This document shows, one piece after another, positions 46,301 to 54,349 of a DNA stretch of 64,000 nt. Origin of the DNA: Oceanospirillum sanctuarii (lineage in GTDB: Bacteria; Pseudomonadota; Gammaproteobacteria; Pseudomonadales; Halomonadaceae); NCBI RefSeq assembly GCF_002150805.1, contig NZ_MTBA01000004.1, positions 310,001-374,000 of the forward strand, given 5' to 3'. Positions within the stretch are counted from its first letter, which is position 1; each line of letters begins with the position of its first letter. A program made the translations under genes and the position numbers. The notes below the pieces were generated by a model. That model did no database searches, was not told the DNA's origin, and saw nothing but the letters and a program-made list of their open reading frames with translations.

Positions 46301-48622
46301 TTAACCGGCAAGACGCTTGATCGGTGCCCGTTCTGCCAGCAACACCTTAGAACCCTGATCAAAGCGGACGGTAATTCGGGTTTGGGCACCCGGCTCAATA
46401 TGGGTTAACTCTCCCCGACCAAAAACCTCATGCTCGATCAGATCCCCGATGCGATAAAAGGTCGTATGGCTCGCCTTGGAAGCCAGACGCTTCGCTTTAG
46501 CCGGCCGTTTTTTTTTCTCAACAGGCCGCGAACCGACCTGAATCCCCTCAAGACCACTGGCAGAGAGGTATTGCCGGATCAGGCTAACATTCTCAACCAT
46601 AAGCTCACGGTTTTCAGAACCGTCCGCTTTAAGGCGGTCAGCTACCATACGGCAGTCATCAAGATTCATTTCAGCCACAAAACGGCTGGGGCGTTTTTTG
46701 CGCTCTTCAGACAAGCCGTGATCCGTTAACAACCAAAGTGTCTCTCTGGCCCGTGTCATCGCCACATAGAAAAGGCGTCGCTCACCCTCCTCTGCCTTTT
46801 CATCAAAATCCGTAATATTCTGATAGCAGGGAAAGCTACCTTCCGTCAGTCCTGCAAGAATAACATGAGGCCACTCAAGACCTTTCGCTCCATGAACCGT
46901 GGTTATCGTGATGACATCGTCGTGATGGCTCTGACTGGCACCGGATTGTTTCTGCTGCTCAATATGGTTCAGCAACTGAGAAACACTCATCCTTTGCTGT
47001 CGAATATAGTTCACCAGCGCCTGAAGGGTTTGCTTACGCTCCTGAGCCTGATCCTTGGTCGCGGCAGCCTTATCGATCAGATCATAGGCATCGGTTTCCT
47101 GAAGCACCCGAATCGCCAGAGGGCCAACGGGCTGATCCGCCGGCTGACGTTGCAGCTCAAGAAGCAACTCAAGGCGCTTCTTCAGACGCTTAGCGGTATA
47201 AGGCTTCAGATCCATGCCGGAGATAATCGAGTCAGGACTTAAGCCATGATGCTGTACCTGCTGCTGAATCCCTTGTTGCTCGCCCTGACTGAGAAATAAT
47301 GGCGGGAAGCTCAGCATCTGGCCCAGTGCCTCTCCCCCTATCTCGGCATTAGCCTCACCCGCTGCTAATTGCAGATAAGCCAAAAACTGGCCGACCAATG
47401 GCTGATTGAAAACAAAGTGTCCCTGCTGATGCAGTCGGAACGGAATCTGCTGCTGCAGAAACACCAGCTGAACCGGCACACTCAGCGCCCAGCTGCGAAC
47501 TAAAACAGCGATATTAGCCGCACCGGATTGCTCCAGTACTGGCTGGATCTGGCTCACAAGCTGATTAAGCTCCGGTAGCACCTGAACCTGAGTATCAGCA
47601 TGATCCGGTGTCGCCAAACAAAGCCCTGCATCCCGGTTTTTATTTCGACCAATCAGATGATTAGCGGCCAGAGCCAGCGTTGCCCCATAGCGAAACGAAT
47701 AAGACAGCGGGTAACTCACCGGCTGCTGAAACTGCAGAGCAAAGTCCCTCAGCATAAATTCTGGTCGGGCACCACGCCATTCATAGATACACTGATCGAC
47801 ATCCCCTACAACCATCACCCGAGCCCGCTCACCGGCCAGAATGCTCAGCAGGAACTGCTGGATGCTGTTGATATCCTGATATTCATCGACAATAACGTGG
47901 TCAAGGTGATTACTGATGCGGGTTTCAAGCTCGGGCTGAGCAAGAATCGCCATAGCAGGCCGGTAAAGCAGGTCCGAGAAGGTCATCACACCTTCACGGG
48001 CCATAATCTGCTCAAGCTGCTCAAAGGCTTCGATAAAGTATCTCTGGTCGTCCGGTAAGCCCAGCAAGCGGAACTGATCCTTTGGCGTTTCAAGATCCGC
48101 TTTTACCCGCTCAGCAAACTGCATAAAAGCTTCAAGATGATCCTTGTCCAACGCTTTGCGACGGGTCGCCTGATCGGCATTTGGCAATGCCTGATTGATC
48201 CCCTGACGTACCAGTTTCTCGTAGGGCCAGCCTTCTCTTACCAGCTGTCTGGGCTGCAGAACACCCCAGCGAACCATGCTTTCGCAAAGTTTATGGCCGA
48301 TGGAGTGGAAGGTTCTGATATCCGGTTTAGGGTAATGCACCTGCTGACGTTGATATTCTCTTTGCAGCTTGGCTTCAAAGTCGACCCTAGCGGATCGGTT
48401 GTACATAAGCACCAGCACACGGCGTGGTTCATAACCCTGAGAAAGCAGAAACAGAACCCTGTGCACCAGTGTTGTGGTTTTGCCGGAACCGGCTACAGCC
48501 ATCACCCGCGCATGCTCATTACCATGATGCACCACACGTTGCTGTTGGGGTGTCAAATGCAGAGGGGCAGAAAAAATATTAACCGGGTCAGGCTGAACAG
48601 ATGGGGACACAGGATCTCTCAA
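46301..48622 (-). CDS. UvrD/Rep-like superfamily 1 DNA helicase
   Basis: 773 residues. Q/Walker A region LTPQQQRVV ... VMAVAGSGKTTTLVHRV, motif II VIVDEYQDINSIQQ, YSFRYG, TVHGAKGLEWPHVILAGL and FYVAMTRARETLWLLTD. A C-terminal basic linker and Tudor-like segment (IGDLIEHEVFGRGELTHIEPG) resembles the RNA-polymerase-contacting end of UvrD/PcrA. It is distinct from the standard uvrD or rep by its shorter length; probable DNA-repair helicase. Confidence 0.9.
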   Translation of the reverse strand: MRDPVSPSVQPDPVNIFSAPLHLTPQQQRVVHHGNEHARVMAVAGSGKTTTLVHRVLFLLSQGYEPRRVLVLMYNRSARVDFEAKLQREYQRQQVHYPKPDIRTFHSIGHKLCESMVRWGVLQPRQLVREGWPYEKLVRQGINQALPNADQATRRKALDKDHLEAFMQFAERVKADLETPKDQFRLLGLPDDQRYFIEAFEQLEQIMAREGVMTFSDLLYRPAMAILAQPELETRISNHLDHVIVDEYQDINSIQQFLLSILAGERARVMVVGDVDQCIYEWRGARPEFMLRDFALQFQQPVSYPLSYSFRYGATLALAANHLIGRNKNRDAGLCLATPDHADTQVQVLPELNQLVSQIQPVLEQSGAANIAVLVRSWALSVPVQLVFLQQQIPFRLHQQGHFVFNQPLVGQFLAYLQLAAGEANAEIGGEALGQMLSFPPLFLSQGEQQGIQQQVQHHGLSPDSIISGMDLKPYTAKRLKKRLELLLELQRQPADQPVGPLAIRVLQETDAYDLIDKAAATKDQAQERKQTLQALVNYIRQQRMSVSQLLNHIEQQKQSGASQSHHDDVITITTVHGAKGLEWPHVILAGLTEGSFPCYQNITDFDEKAEEGERRLFYVAMTRARETLWLLTDHGLSEERKKRPSRFVAEMNLDDCRMVADRLKADGSENRELMVENVSLIRQYLSASGLEGIQVGSRPVEKKKRPAKAKRLASKASHTTFYRIGDLIEHEVFGRGELTHIEPGAQTRITVRFDQGSKVLLAERAPIKRLAG

Positions 48623-48731
48623 AACGTTTAATATCGAACGGATATACTAGCGTAGAACTCAGAAGCTCAGTGCTTGCAGCACTCAAAAAAGAAACAAAAC
48701 CGAGGAATAGATAAAGATCGGCATCCGAACA

Positions 48732-48760
48732 CAGGATCAGGGATCAGGGATCAGGGATCA
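48732..48760. repeat. Short tandem repeat (7 bp)
   Basis: GGATCAG is repeated about four times (the last copy ends GGATCAA). It lies between the helicase start and the end of the DUF1285 gene and has no coding role visible. Copy number is likely to vary. Confidence 0.8.
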
Positions 48761-48774
48761 AGCAATGAGCGGAT

Positions 48775-49338
48775 TTATTCCGGCAACTCGCCCAACGACC
48801 AATAACAGTCATCACTTTTCAGCCCTAGAAAAGTCTTACCATCCTCTTCATAAGGTTCAGCCTGCTCGATCAGCTGATAGAAGAGATTCCGGTGTAACCG
48901 CCCCATTAATCCAGCGCGGACATACAGATAGGGTTCAGGCTCACCGGTATCAGAAACTGAAACCGTAAGGGGATGCTCTTTATCCAACAACACCTCATCA
49001 CCCACATTAGTGACAAAGCGTAGTTTGCTCTCTACAGGCTCAAGCTGTTGAGTAATGACAAAAGGCACATCATCGACCTGGATGCCAACCTTTTCGACCG
49101 GAGTCACCAGAAAATAGCGATCATCTTCCCGCTTTAAAATGGTGGAGAACATACGAACCAAGGCAGCACGACCGATCGGTGATCCCATATAGAACCACTG
49201 GCCATCTTTAGCGATGCGCATATCGATATCACCGCAAAATTCAGGGTTCCACTTTTCAACCGGAGGGAGGCCTTTTTCCCCGCTGTTTTTGTCGATGTGC
49301 TGAGCCAATTGTGCCGGTGAAAAACTGCCGGATAACAT
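48775..49338 (-). CDS. DUF1285 domain protein
   Basis: 187 residues: PPVEKWNPEFCGDIDMRIAKDGQWFYMGSPIGR and LVTPVEKVGIQVDDVPF are the DUF1285 signature. Soluble, no signal peptide. Members are widespread in proteobacteria and structurally known, but the biochemical function is not established. Its own transcription unit. Confidence 0.9.
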   Translation of the reverse strand: MLSGSFSPAQLAQHIDKNSGEKGLPPVEKWNPEFCGDIDMRIAKDGQWFYMGSPIGRAALVRMFSTILKREDDRYFLVTPVEKVGIQVDDVPFVITQQLEPVESKLRFVTNVGDEVLLDKEHPLTVSVSDTGEPEPYLYVRAGLMGRLHRNLFYQLIEQAEPYEEDGKTFLGLKSDDCYWSLGELPE

Positions 49339-49667
49339 ACTTTCTCTCCCGTAATTTCTGCCTGATATTTTAACGCAGTAACGGAGAAAATGCTGTGGCT
49401 AAAACCACTAGAGATGACTAACCCAACAAAAATAAGACCATATTATTTAAGCGGATAATCCATCAGATAAGGTCATTCAAAATAATAATGAAAACATTTC
49501 ACGCACAAATTAAGTGCACAAACCAGCCTAATACCCTGAAACAGAAAATGAAGTGGTTATAGTTTAGAAATTGCAGGCATAAAAAAAGCAGCCGAAGCTG
49601 CTCTTTTGTTCATCGTAAAACAGACTTACGATGAGTAATATGAGGGCAATTCCTCATATTAACAGGA
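49339..49667. other. Intergenic region with three stem-loops after the MvaT-like gene
   Basis: 329 bases, no gene. The part next to 49338 is the DUF1285 promoter side and is AT-rich. The part next to the MvaT-like gene holds three hairpins in a row: 49581-49606 (GCAGC/GCTGC with A/T runs, the terminator), 49610-49634 (TCATCGTAA/TTACGATGA) and 49636-49661 (TAATATGAGG/CCTCATATTA). Confidence 0.75.
49581..49606 (-). terminator. Terminator of the MvaT-like gene
   Basis: AGCAGC and GCTGCT pair around CGAA; on the minus strand a run of seven T follows. Two further hairpins lie between it and the stop codon. Confidence 0.85.
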
Positions 49668-50018
49668 TCAGGAAACTTTCCAGCCCTGTACAGTTTCTTT
49701 ACCGTACTGCTGGATCCACTCCTGATAATCTTTCTGACGGCCACCGCGTACAGTGATCTCTTCGCCAGTTTGAGGGTTCTTGTAAACACTTGGCGTACGC
49801 TTACGACGGGATTTACCTGCCTCAGCTACATCTTCATCGCCTGCAAACAGAGCAATCAGATCAGATTCAGACTTATCGAACTGCTTCAGTACATCTTCAA
49901 TTGCAGTTTTAAAAGCCAGCTCCTGTTTCAGCTCTTGCTTTTCTTCCATCGCCTGCAGTTCTTCCTGCAGTTGGCGCATCAGACGTTCTTTCTCACGATA
50001 TTTATTGATAATAGACAT
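49668..50018 (-). CDS. MvaT/H-NS-family nucleoid protein
   Basis: 116 residues. N-terminal coiled-coil oligomerisation region (1-60, rich in Lys, Glu and Gln) and a C-terminal DNA-binding domain YKNPQTGEEITVRGGRQKDYQEWIQQYGKETVQGW, the MvaT-type counterpart of the H-NS AT-hook-like loop. It would silence AT-rich, horizontally acquired DNA. It lies next to the island in this window, though that may be chance. AT-rich upstream region. Confidence 0.9.
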   Translation of the reverse strand: MSIINKYREKERLMRQLQEELQAMEEKQELKQELAFKTAIEDVLKQFDKSESDLIALFAGDEDVAEAGKSRRKRTPSVYKNPQTGEEITVRGGRQKDYQEWIQQYGKETVQGWKVS

Positions 50019-50356
50019 TACTATTCTCTTCTTAACATACAGGTGTTGGGGGAAATGGGGTTTCTTATCTCAGGCAACTTTATGCAGTGATGCAGGAGTT
50101 ACACTCTCTTTGCATTACATACGCGCACGATTGTCTTTCAGACCACCTTCAGTACTCAAAACATTCTTTATTGAATAACTTTAGGGGGAGAATAGACTTT
50201 GAAGACCCTTTCAATACGCCTGAACAAGAAGCTTTAATGCAAGTAATACTAATAGTACTTATATGGAATTACAAGAATTAATAAAGCCCCATCAAATGAT
50301 CCAAAAACGATCTTGCTTGCATTCAGAGGCTTTATTAAACAACAGAGGTTAGCTTA
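50019..50356. other. AT-rich region upstream of the MvaT-like gene
   Basis: 338 bases. No convincing gene: the only frame (50087-50281, plus) has no ribosome site or family features. Arms TTAATAAAGCC (50278-50288) and GGCTTTATTAA (50328-50338) form a long stem just beyond the radical SAM stop codon and may terminate it. The rest is promoter-like AT-rich sequence. Confidence 0.5.
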
Positions 50357-51130
50357 TTAAATATTTTGCAGAGCAATATCAGAGAAACGCTCGCTATGTG
50401 AAATCGCCTGCTCAATCTGATTCAGCATCATCTCTTTATCCCGACCTAAAGTACCTTTCAGAACCAAACGGTTAGAAATATGATCGGAACGAAAGACCGT
50501 TGATTCAAGATTTAGTTCAGAAATAAATCGATGCATTTCTGAGAACAGGCCTTTGTTGTTTAATTCAACAAAGTCGTTACCAAAATCATCAACAAATCGC
50601 TTAGGACCTCGATGGAAGGTCAACACCAAGGTCGACAGGTAATCCGGCTGAGCCTGATTGATCAGCCGGGCAGAATTAACAGCATGCTGTTCTGACAATT
50701 CAGCTCCGCCTAAACCATTCAGCACCATAACCGACGTTTTAATACCCGCCTGCTTTATTTTTTCCAGAGCCGATAACGTCGATTCAGCGGTTTCACCCTT
50801 TTTAATCCGGGTTAGTACTTCATCATCACCTGATTCAACACCGACATAAAGAATAGATAAGCCGTTATTTTTTAACTCAATTAATTCATCAACCGTCTTT
50901 CGGGCAACATTACGCGGTAAGCAATAAGCTCCTACACGTCGTAACTCCGGGAAGGCTTTATTCAGCGCCTGAAGAATGGTCAGCAAACGCCGGGAGGACA
51001 GCACCATCGCATCACCATCCGCCAGAAATACCCGACTGACGCCTATCAGCTGTTGCCCTGAGCGGTCAATATCCGCAAGAACTTCAGCCTCTTTTCGGGC
51101 AGAAAACTTCTTCTGAGGATCAGTATACAT
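50357..51130 (-). pseudogene. Radical SAM protein, 3' fragment (split by the island)
   Basis: 257 codons beginning MYTDPQKKFSARKEAEVL. In intact family members this follows immediately after the N-terminal cysteine motif, which is missing here. Upstream, in frame, is GAG then TAA, and beyond that island DNA. The missing N-terminal part, ending CSWNQCSFC, lies at 62676-62801. The rest of the domain is undamaged (YVGVESGDDEVLTRIKKGE, MVLNGLGGAE). Without the Fe-S cluster site this fragment cannot be a radical SAM enzyme. Excision of the island would restore a protein of about 298 residues. Confidence 0.92.
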
Positions 51131-51133
51131 CTC

Positions 51134-51158
51134 TTAACTATAACCATAAAAAACATAC
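51134..51158 (+). repeat. Left terminal inverted repeat of the island
   Basis: Reading inward: TTAACTATAACC, then ATA6CATAC. It matches the right end (TTAGTAGT, then ATA8CATAC) in the outer TTA and the inner A-run plus CATAC. Three bases (GAG on the minus strand) lie between it and the radical SAM fragment. Confidence 0.7.
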
Positions 51159-51198
51159 CAATCCAGTGAGTGAGTGCGCAAAGCAAGGGCTTTACATA

Positions 51199-51212
51199 TA
51201 GTATGCATACTA
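51199..51212. repeat. Perfect 14-bp palindrome near the left island end
   Basis: TAGTATGCATACTA. It lies about 40 bases inside the left end and may be a recombinase or regulator site. Confidence 0.5.
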
Positions 51213-51244
51213 AATTGACATAACAAAACATCACGGCAAAATGC

Positions 51245-51261
51245 AGAGGGCTCTGCCCTCT
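51245..51261 (-). terminator. Stem-loop downstream of the cargo genes
   Basis: AGAGGGC and GCCCTCT pair around TCT, 92 bases past the HEPN-like gene. Only a short T-stretch follows, so its strength is uncertain. Confidence 0.5.
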
Positions 51262-51352
51262 CTTCGCTTCGCTCGATTCACCCGAGGTATTTAATGACCA
51301 GCGATGATTTTCCCTGTCGGCAGTAGCGCCTTGTTATCCCAACTAGCAGGTC

Positions 51353-53113
51353 TCATCGTTTATCATTTTTTGCAAACATCAACTTACCAATCATGAAAAT
51401 AGACTCACCAACATTGGAGATCAATTGTTGCCCTTGTCTTAGAAATGAGCTCTCTTTGTCGATTCCTGCAAGTTCTAAGGCTTCTCCGATACCTGAACTT
51501 GTGGGGTGCGCATCGCCTATTCGCATATCATAAGCACCTACAATTGGCCCAAAAACTCTACGAGCATCATCATTACCAACCTTCTGGGATAGGATGTCTT
51601 GTAGTATTTTGATGGAGCCAAGTTTGTCTTTGTTCTCATGCTTTGATAGCGTCCTCAACTCTTTGACATTAAGCCTATCAGAGAAAGCACGGACAATTTC
51701 TTTGGCTAGTCTCAGCAATGAGGCTTGATCTTTGCTTTCGAATCTTGATATTTGCTTTAAGGCTTCCGCAAAATCCAACTCATGTGAGAAAAGAGAGACA
51801 TCAAACTCTCGTCTGAATCCGTCTTCAAGCATGTTCATTACTTCTAAAAACAGCACCTCTACTGCACGTGTGGATGCAGGTTGAGCTTTCACTTGTGAAT
51901 CGAACAACTCACTAGAAATCTTGCCTTCTGGAACAGCATTATGTGCAGCCCATATATGTTGCTCCCACGAAGGGAGGCGAGCGATGTCATAAGCATATAC
52001 GGTAATAAAATCCGCAGAGTTTATTCCAAAGTGAACTCGATATCCGGACGTTGAACGGATAGAACCTGTTTCAGATGTATGCCATTCAAGCGAGAAGCCG
52101 CGAAGCCCTAACAATTCATTTACAATACTTGAACGAAACCACAGCCATCTTCCAACGTATTCACTGTTCAGCTCCGATGATGGGATACGAGTACTATCTG
52201 TTTCGACGATGAATTGAGGTAGATTTGTATCAGCATCCCCTCTGATGCGCTTGCTAATGCCCTGATGATCAACCCATTCATCTCGCCAAAACTCTCCTTC
52301 TACCCGCACACCATCATAGCCGGACCTATTCCCTTCAGACTTTTCATAATCAGTATTTTCGTTTGTTTCAGGCCCCATTATGGGAGCATCTTCCTCTTCA
52401 TCTACATCAGTGCGCCAAGAACGAAGCATTGCCCAACTTCCACCAAAGACATCATTCAAACTCCGAATAAGCAGTTCATATTGGCCTCCATCCCTCTGCT
52501 CTTGGTGACTTTCCAGACCAGAGTATTCACTATTTTCAAGCGAGGGTACGTTTTCCACTCTTTGTCGATAGTACGAGAGCTTTAGAGACAAATCTCTAGC
52601 AGCTAGATAGTCCAATAGGAACTCTTTTTTGATTTCGATTAGGCGTGGCTGCCCTTGCTCATCGAGAATCTCCCGAGCCACTATTACAAAATTTTCTTCT
52701 GGCCTTACCCAGTTATTCCCTTCTTTTATAAGTCGAAGCGCCACCACCAAGTCAGGGTTTAATCCCCATAAGGTTCCGCCAACTACAGGTTGAGGATATT
52801 CAAAAACAAGGTGGATTCCGATTGGCTCTTTGTCATTCCATTCATACTGATCAATTGGGGAATAATAGCCATCCTCGTAGGCGTAGGGCTCGGGAGTACG
52901 TCCAATACCGATGTCGCCCCAACTAGCTTTCTCAGCTATTTTTCTGTGCTCGGGAGGAAATGCCACAGAACCGCAACCAAAGTATTCGGCAACATGGCCC
53001 GCATAGTAAGCATTTCCTTTTTCATCTTTAACGGATGCTCTCAATGGCACCCAGGTGGAGTTTGAAAAAGTCCGGCGTGTTTCCCTCTTTTGAAGAATCC
53101 AATCTTGATTCAT
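51353..53113 (-). CDS. Cargo protein with C-terminal HEPN-like domain (candidate effector)
   Basis: 586 residues, no signal peptide or membrane helix. I do not recognise the N-terminal 200 (WVPLRASVKDEKGNAYY, WTP-rich, beta-like) or the acidic middle (about 205-275). A beta-rich segment around 275-400 precedes a helical C-terminus of about 180 residues. This ends with YDMR531-IGDA-H536, the R-x4-H pattern of HEPN ribonucleases, inside helices like those of abortive-infection proteins. GGGAG lies 10 bases ahead of the ATG. It follows the Ntn-hydrolase gene by 47 bases, same strand, so the two are probably one operon. Predicted role: RNA-cleaving effector of a defence system. This is inference. 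Confidence 0.6.
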   Translation of the reverse strand: MNQDWILQKRETRRTFSNSTWVPLRASVKDEKGNAYYAGHVAEYFGCGSVAFPPEHRKIAEKASWGDIGIGRTPEPYAYEDGYYSPIDQYEWNDKEPIGIHLVFEYPQPVVGGTLWGLNPDLVVALRLIKEGNNWVRPEENFVIVAREILDEQGQPRLIEIKKEFLLDYLAARDLSLKLSYYRQRVENVPSLENSEYSGLESHQEQRDGGQYELLIRSLNDVFGGSWAMLRSWRTDVDEEEDAPIMGPETNENTDYEKSEGNRSGYDGVRVEGEFWRDEWVDHQGISKRIRGDADTNLPQFIVETDSTRIPSSELNSEYVGRWLWFRSSIVNELLGLRGFSLEWHTSETGSIRSTSGYRVHFGINSADFITVYAYDIARLPSWEQHIWAAHNAVPEGKISSELFDSQVKAQPASTRAVEVLFLEVMNMLEDGFRREFDVSLFSHELDFAEALKQISRFESKDQASLLRLAKEIVRAFSDRLNVKELRTLSKHENKDKLGSIKILQDILSQKVGNDDARRVFGPIVGAYDMRIGDAHPTSSGIGEALELAGIDKESSFLRQGQQLISNVGESIFMIGKLMFAKNDKR

Positions 53114-53160
53114 TAATTGCCAACTCCCTTGGTATCAGCGTACTGCTGGTTGTTTTGAAT

Positions 53161-54093
53161 TTATTTCACTCGGGTGATTTTTTGTCGATTAAGTCTTCTG
53201 AATGATATGGGCCTGTCAATTTCTTTTGAGCCTTCATTCTGTATTTCATCAATGCATTCTTCTAGCAGCCCATAAATTTCACTTGCCGGACTTTTGAAAT
53301 TCGTTAGCGCCAAATTGAATCTATCTTGCGCCAAGCCTCCAAATCTTCTGTGCATACCCAGAACCACAACCTCACCAGTCTCAACAAGCTGCTTTTCTGT
53401 AAAAGCAACCAAAACACCGTCTTCTCCGCGCTTACTTCTCATCCTAAAAAGGTAAAGTTCATGGCGCTTTTCATAGGGACACCATGTGCCACATACGAAT
53501 TCTGTGTGCATAGCCTCAAATTCTGCCATTGATAGTTTGTATCTACTTGCAGAGTGCAAAGCTTCGTTGATGGAATATTCAACGAAATTTGCTATGACTT
53601 CCCCCTTAAGCAAACCTTTGAAATCGTTGTCTAAGAATGTGTCATCATCCCAGTTCGAGATACCTCGCGAATCCAATGGGTTTTTCTGACAATGCCGGAT
53701 AACTTCATATTTAATAGCATCAGAAAAGCCTTCCCTAGAGTAGCTTATTCTTAACCTTCCCAAGTGTTCACTTATGCTATTAAGTATATGTTGTGCTGTT
53801 AGTGTGCTTCCCGCAAAACCTATAAAGAAAGGCCGCTTTTCATATACCTGAGAATATCCTCTGAAAGAACCATCTGGCATGAAATCTGGCTTCCATAGCC
53901 TTGCTTCCATTTCGTAAACTTTTCTAAATCCATTTAGAATAGTTCTTCCTCCCTGATGGCTGGTGATTGCGCTATCAGCAATAGCAAAAAGGCCATCAAC
54001 CTTCATTTCAGGAACATAGGGTCGAGCTTCATCGGAGAACCTTGAGTAATCTACCGATTTCTCATGCTCATAACCCGCAATCACTAAAGTCAT
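53161..54093 (-). CDS. HslV/proteasome-like Ntn hydrolase (cargo)
   Basis: 310 residues. The start MTLVIAGYE leaves Thr at the N-terminus after Met removal, as in HslV (TTIVxV). Then GLFAIAD40SAITS matches the VIAGDG strand with its Asp17, TILNGFRK58V matches the Lys33 segment of HslV, and RPFFIGFAGSTLTAQHIL matches VIAGFAGGTADAFTL. All catalytic positions of a threonine protease are thus visible. An extra segment (residues 9-33) and a C-terminal extension (about 200-310) are not in HslV. AGAGAGGG precedes the ATG. It is the first cargo gene; no HslU-like ATPase is adjacent. Predicted protease acting on, or activating, the HEPN-like partner. Confidence 0.72.
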   Translation of the reverse strand: MTLVIAGYEHEKSVDYSRFSDEARPYVPEMKVDGLFAIADSAITSHQGGRTILNGFRKVYEMEARLWKPDFMPDGSFRGYSQVYEKRPFFIGFAGSTLTAQHILNSISEHLGRLRISYSREGFSDAIKYEVIRHCQKNPLDSRGISNWDDDTFLDNDFKGLLKGEVIANFVEYSINEALHSASRYKLSMAEFEAMHTEFVCGTWCPYEKRHELYLFRMRSKRGEDGVLVAFTEKQLVETGEVVVLGMHRRFGGLAQDRFNLALTNFKSPASEIYGLLEECIDEIQNEGSKEIDRPISFRRLNRQKITRVK

Positions 54094-54349
54094 AACATCC
54101 CTCTCTGGTCTTCCTTCTTAGATAGTGTATTGGCTAAGTGAACATAGCCGCATAAAAAGCATGTTCCTTATAATACTTTCAAAAAGTAAGCTATATTCTT
54201 AGAAATGGATAAAACTGTAACCAGTTATCCCATATTGCACAGAATGTAGGCGGTAGCTATTATGATTTGGCGGCACAGGGAGAGGTCCCGTTGGCCGTGA
54301 CCGGCGAGGAGGGGGATCTTGTGCTTTAAACAGCCAACCCCCAATTCCC
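54094..54349. other. Promoter region of the cargo genes
   Basis: 256 bases between the cargo and the mobility operon, no gene. Two small inverted repeats: TACTTT-CAA-AAAGTA (54174-54188) and AACTG-TAAC-CAGTT (54213-54226). They lie 80-135 bases upstream of the Ntn-hydrolase ATG and could be operator sites. No clear -35/-10 pair could be assigned. Confidence 0.4.

Noticed and set aside
50087-50281. Small plus-strand frame of 64 codons
   Set aside because: No ribosome site, no recognisable domain, and it overlaps the regulatory region of the MvaT-like gene.
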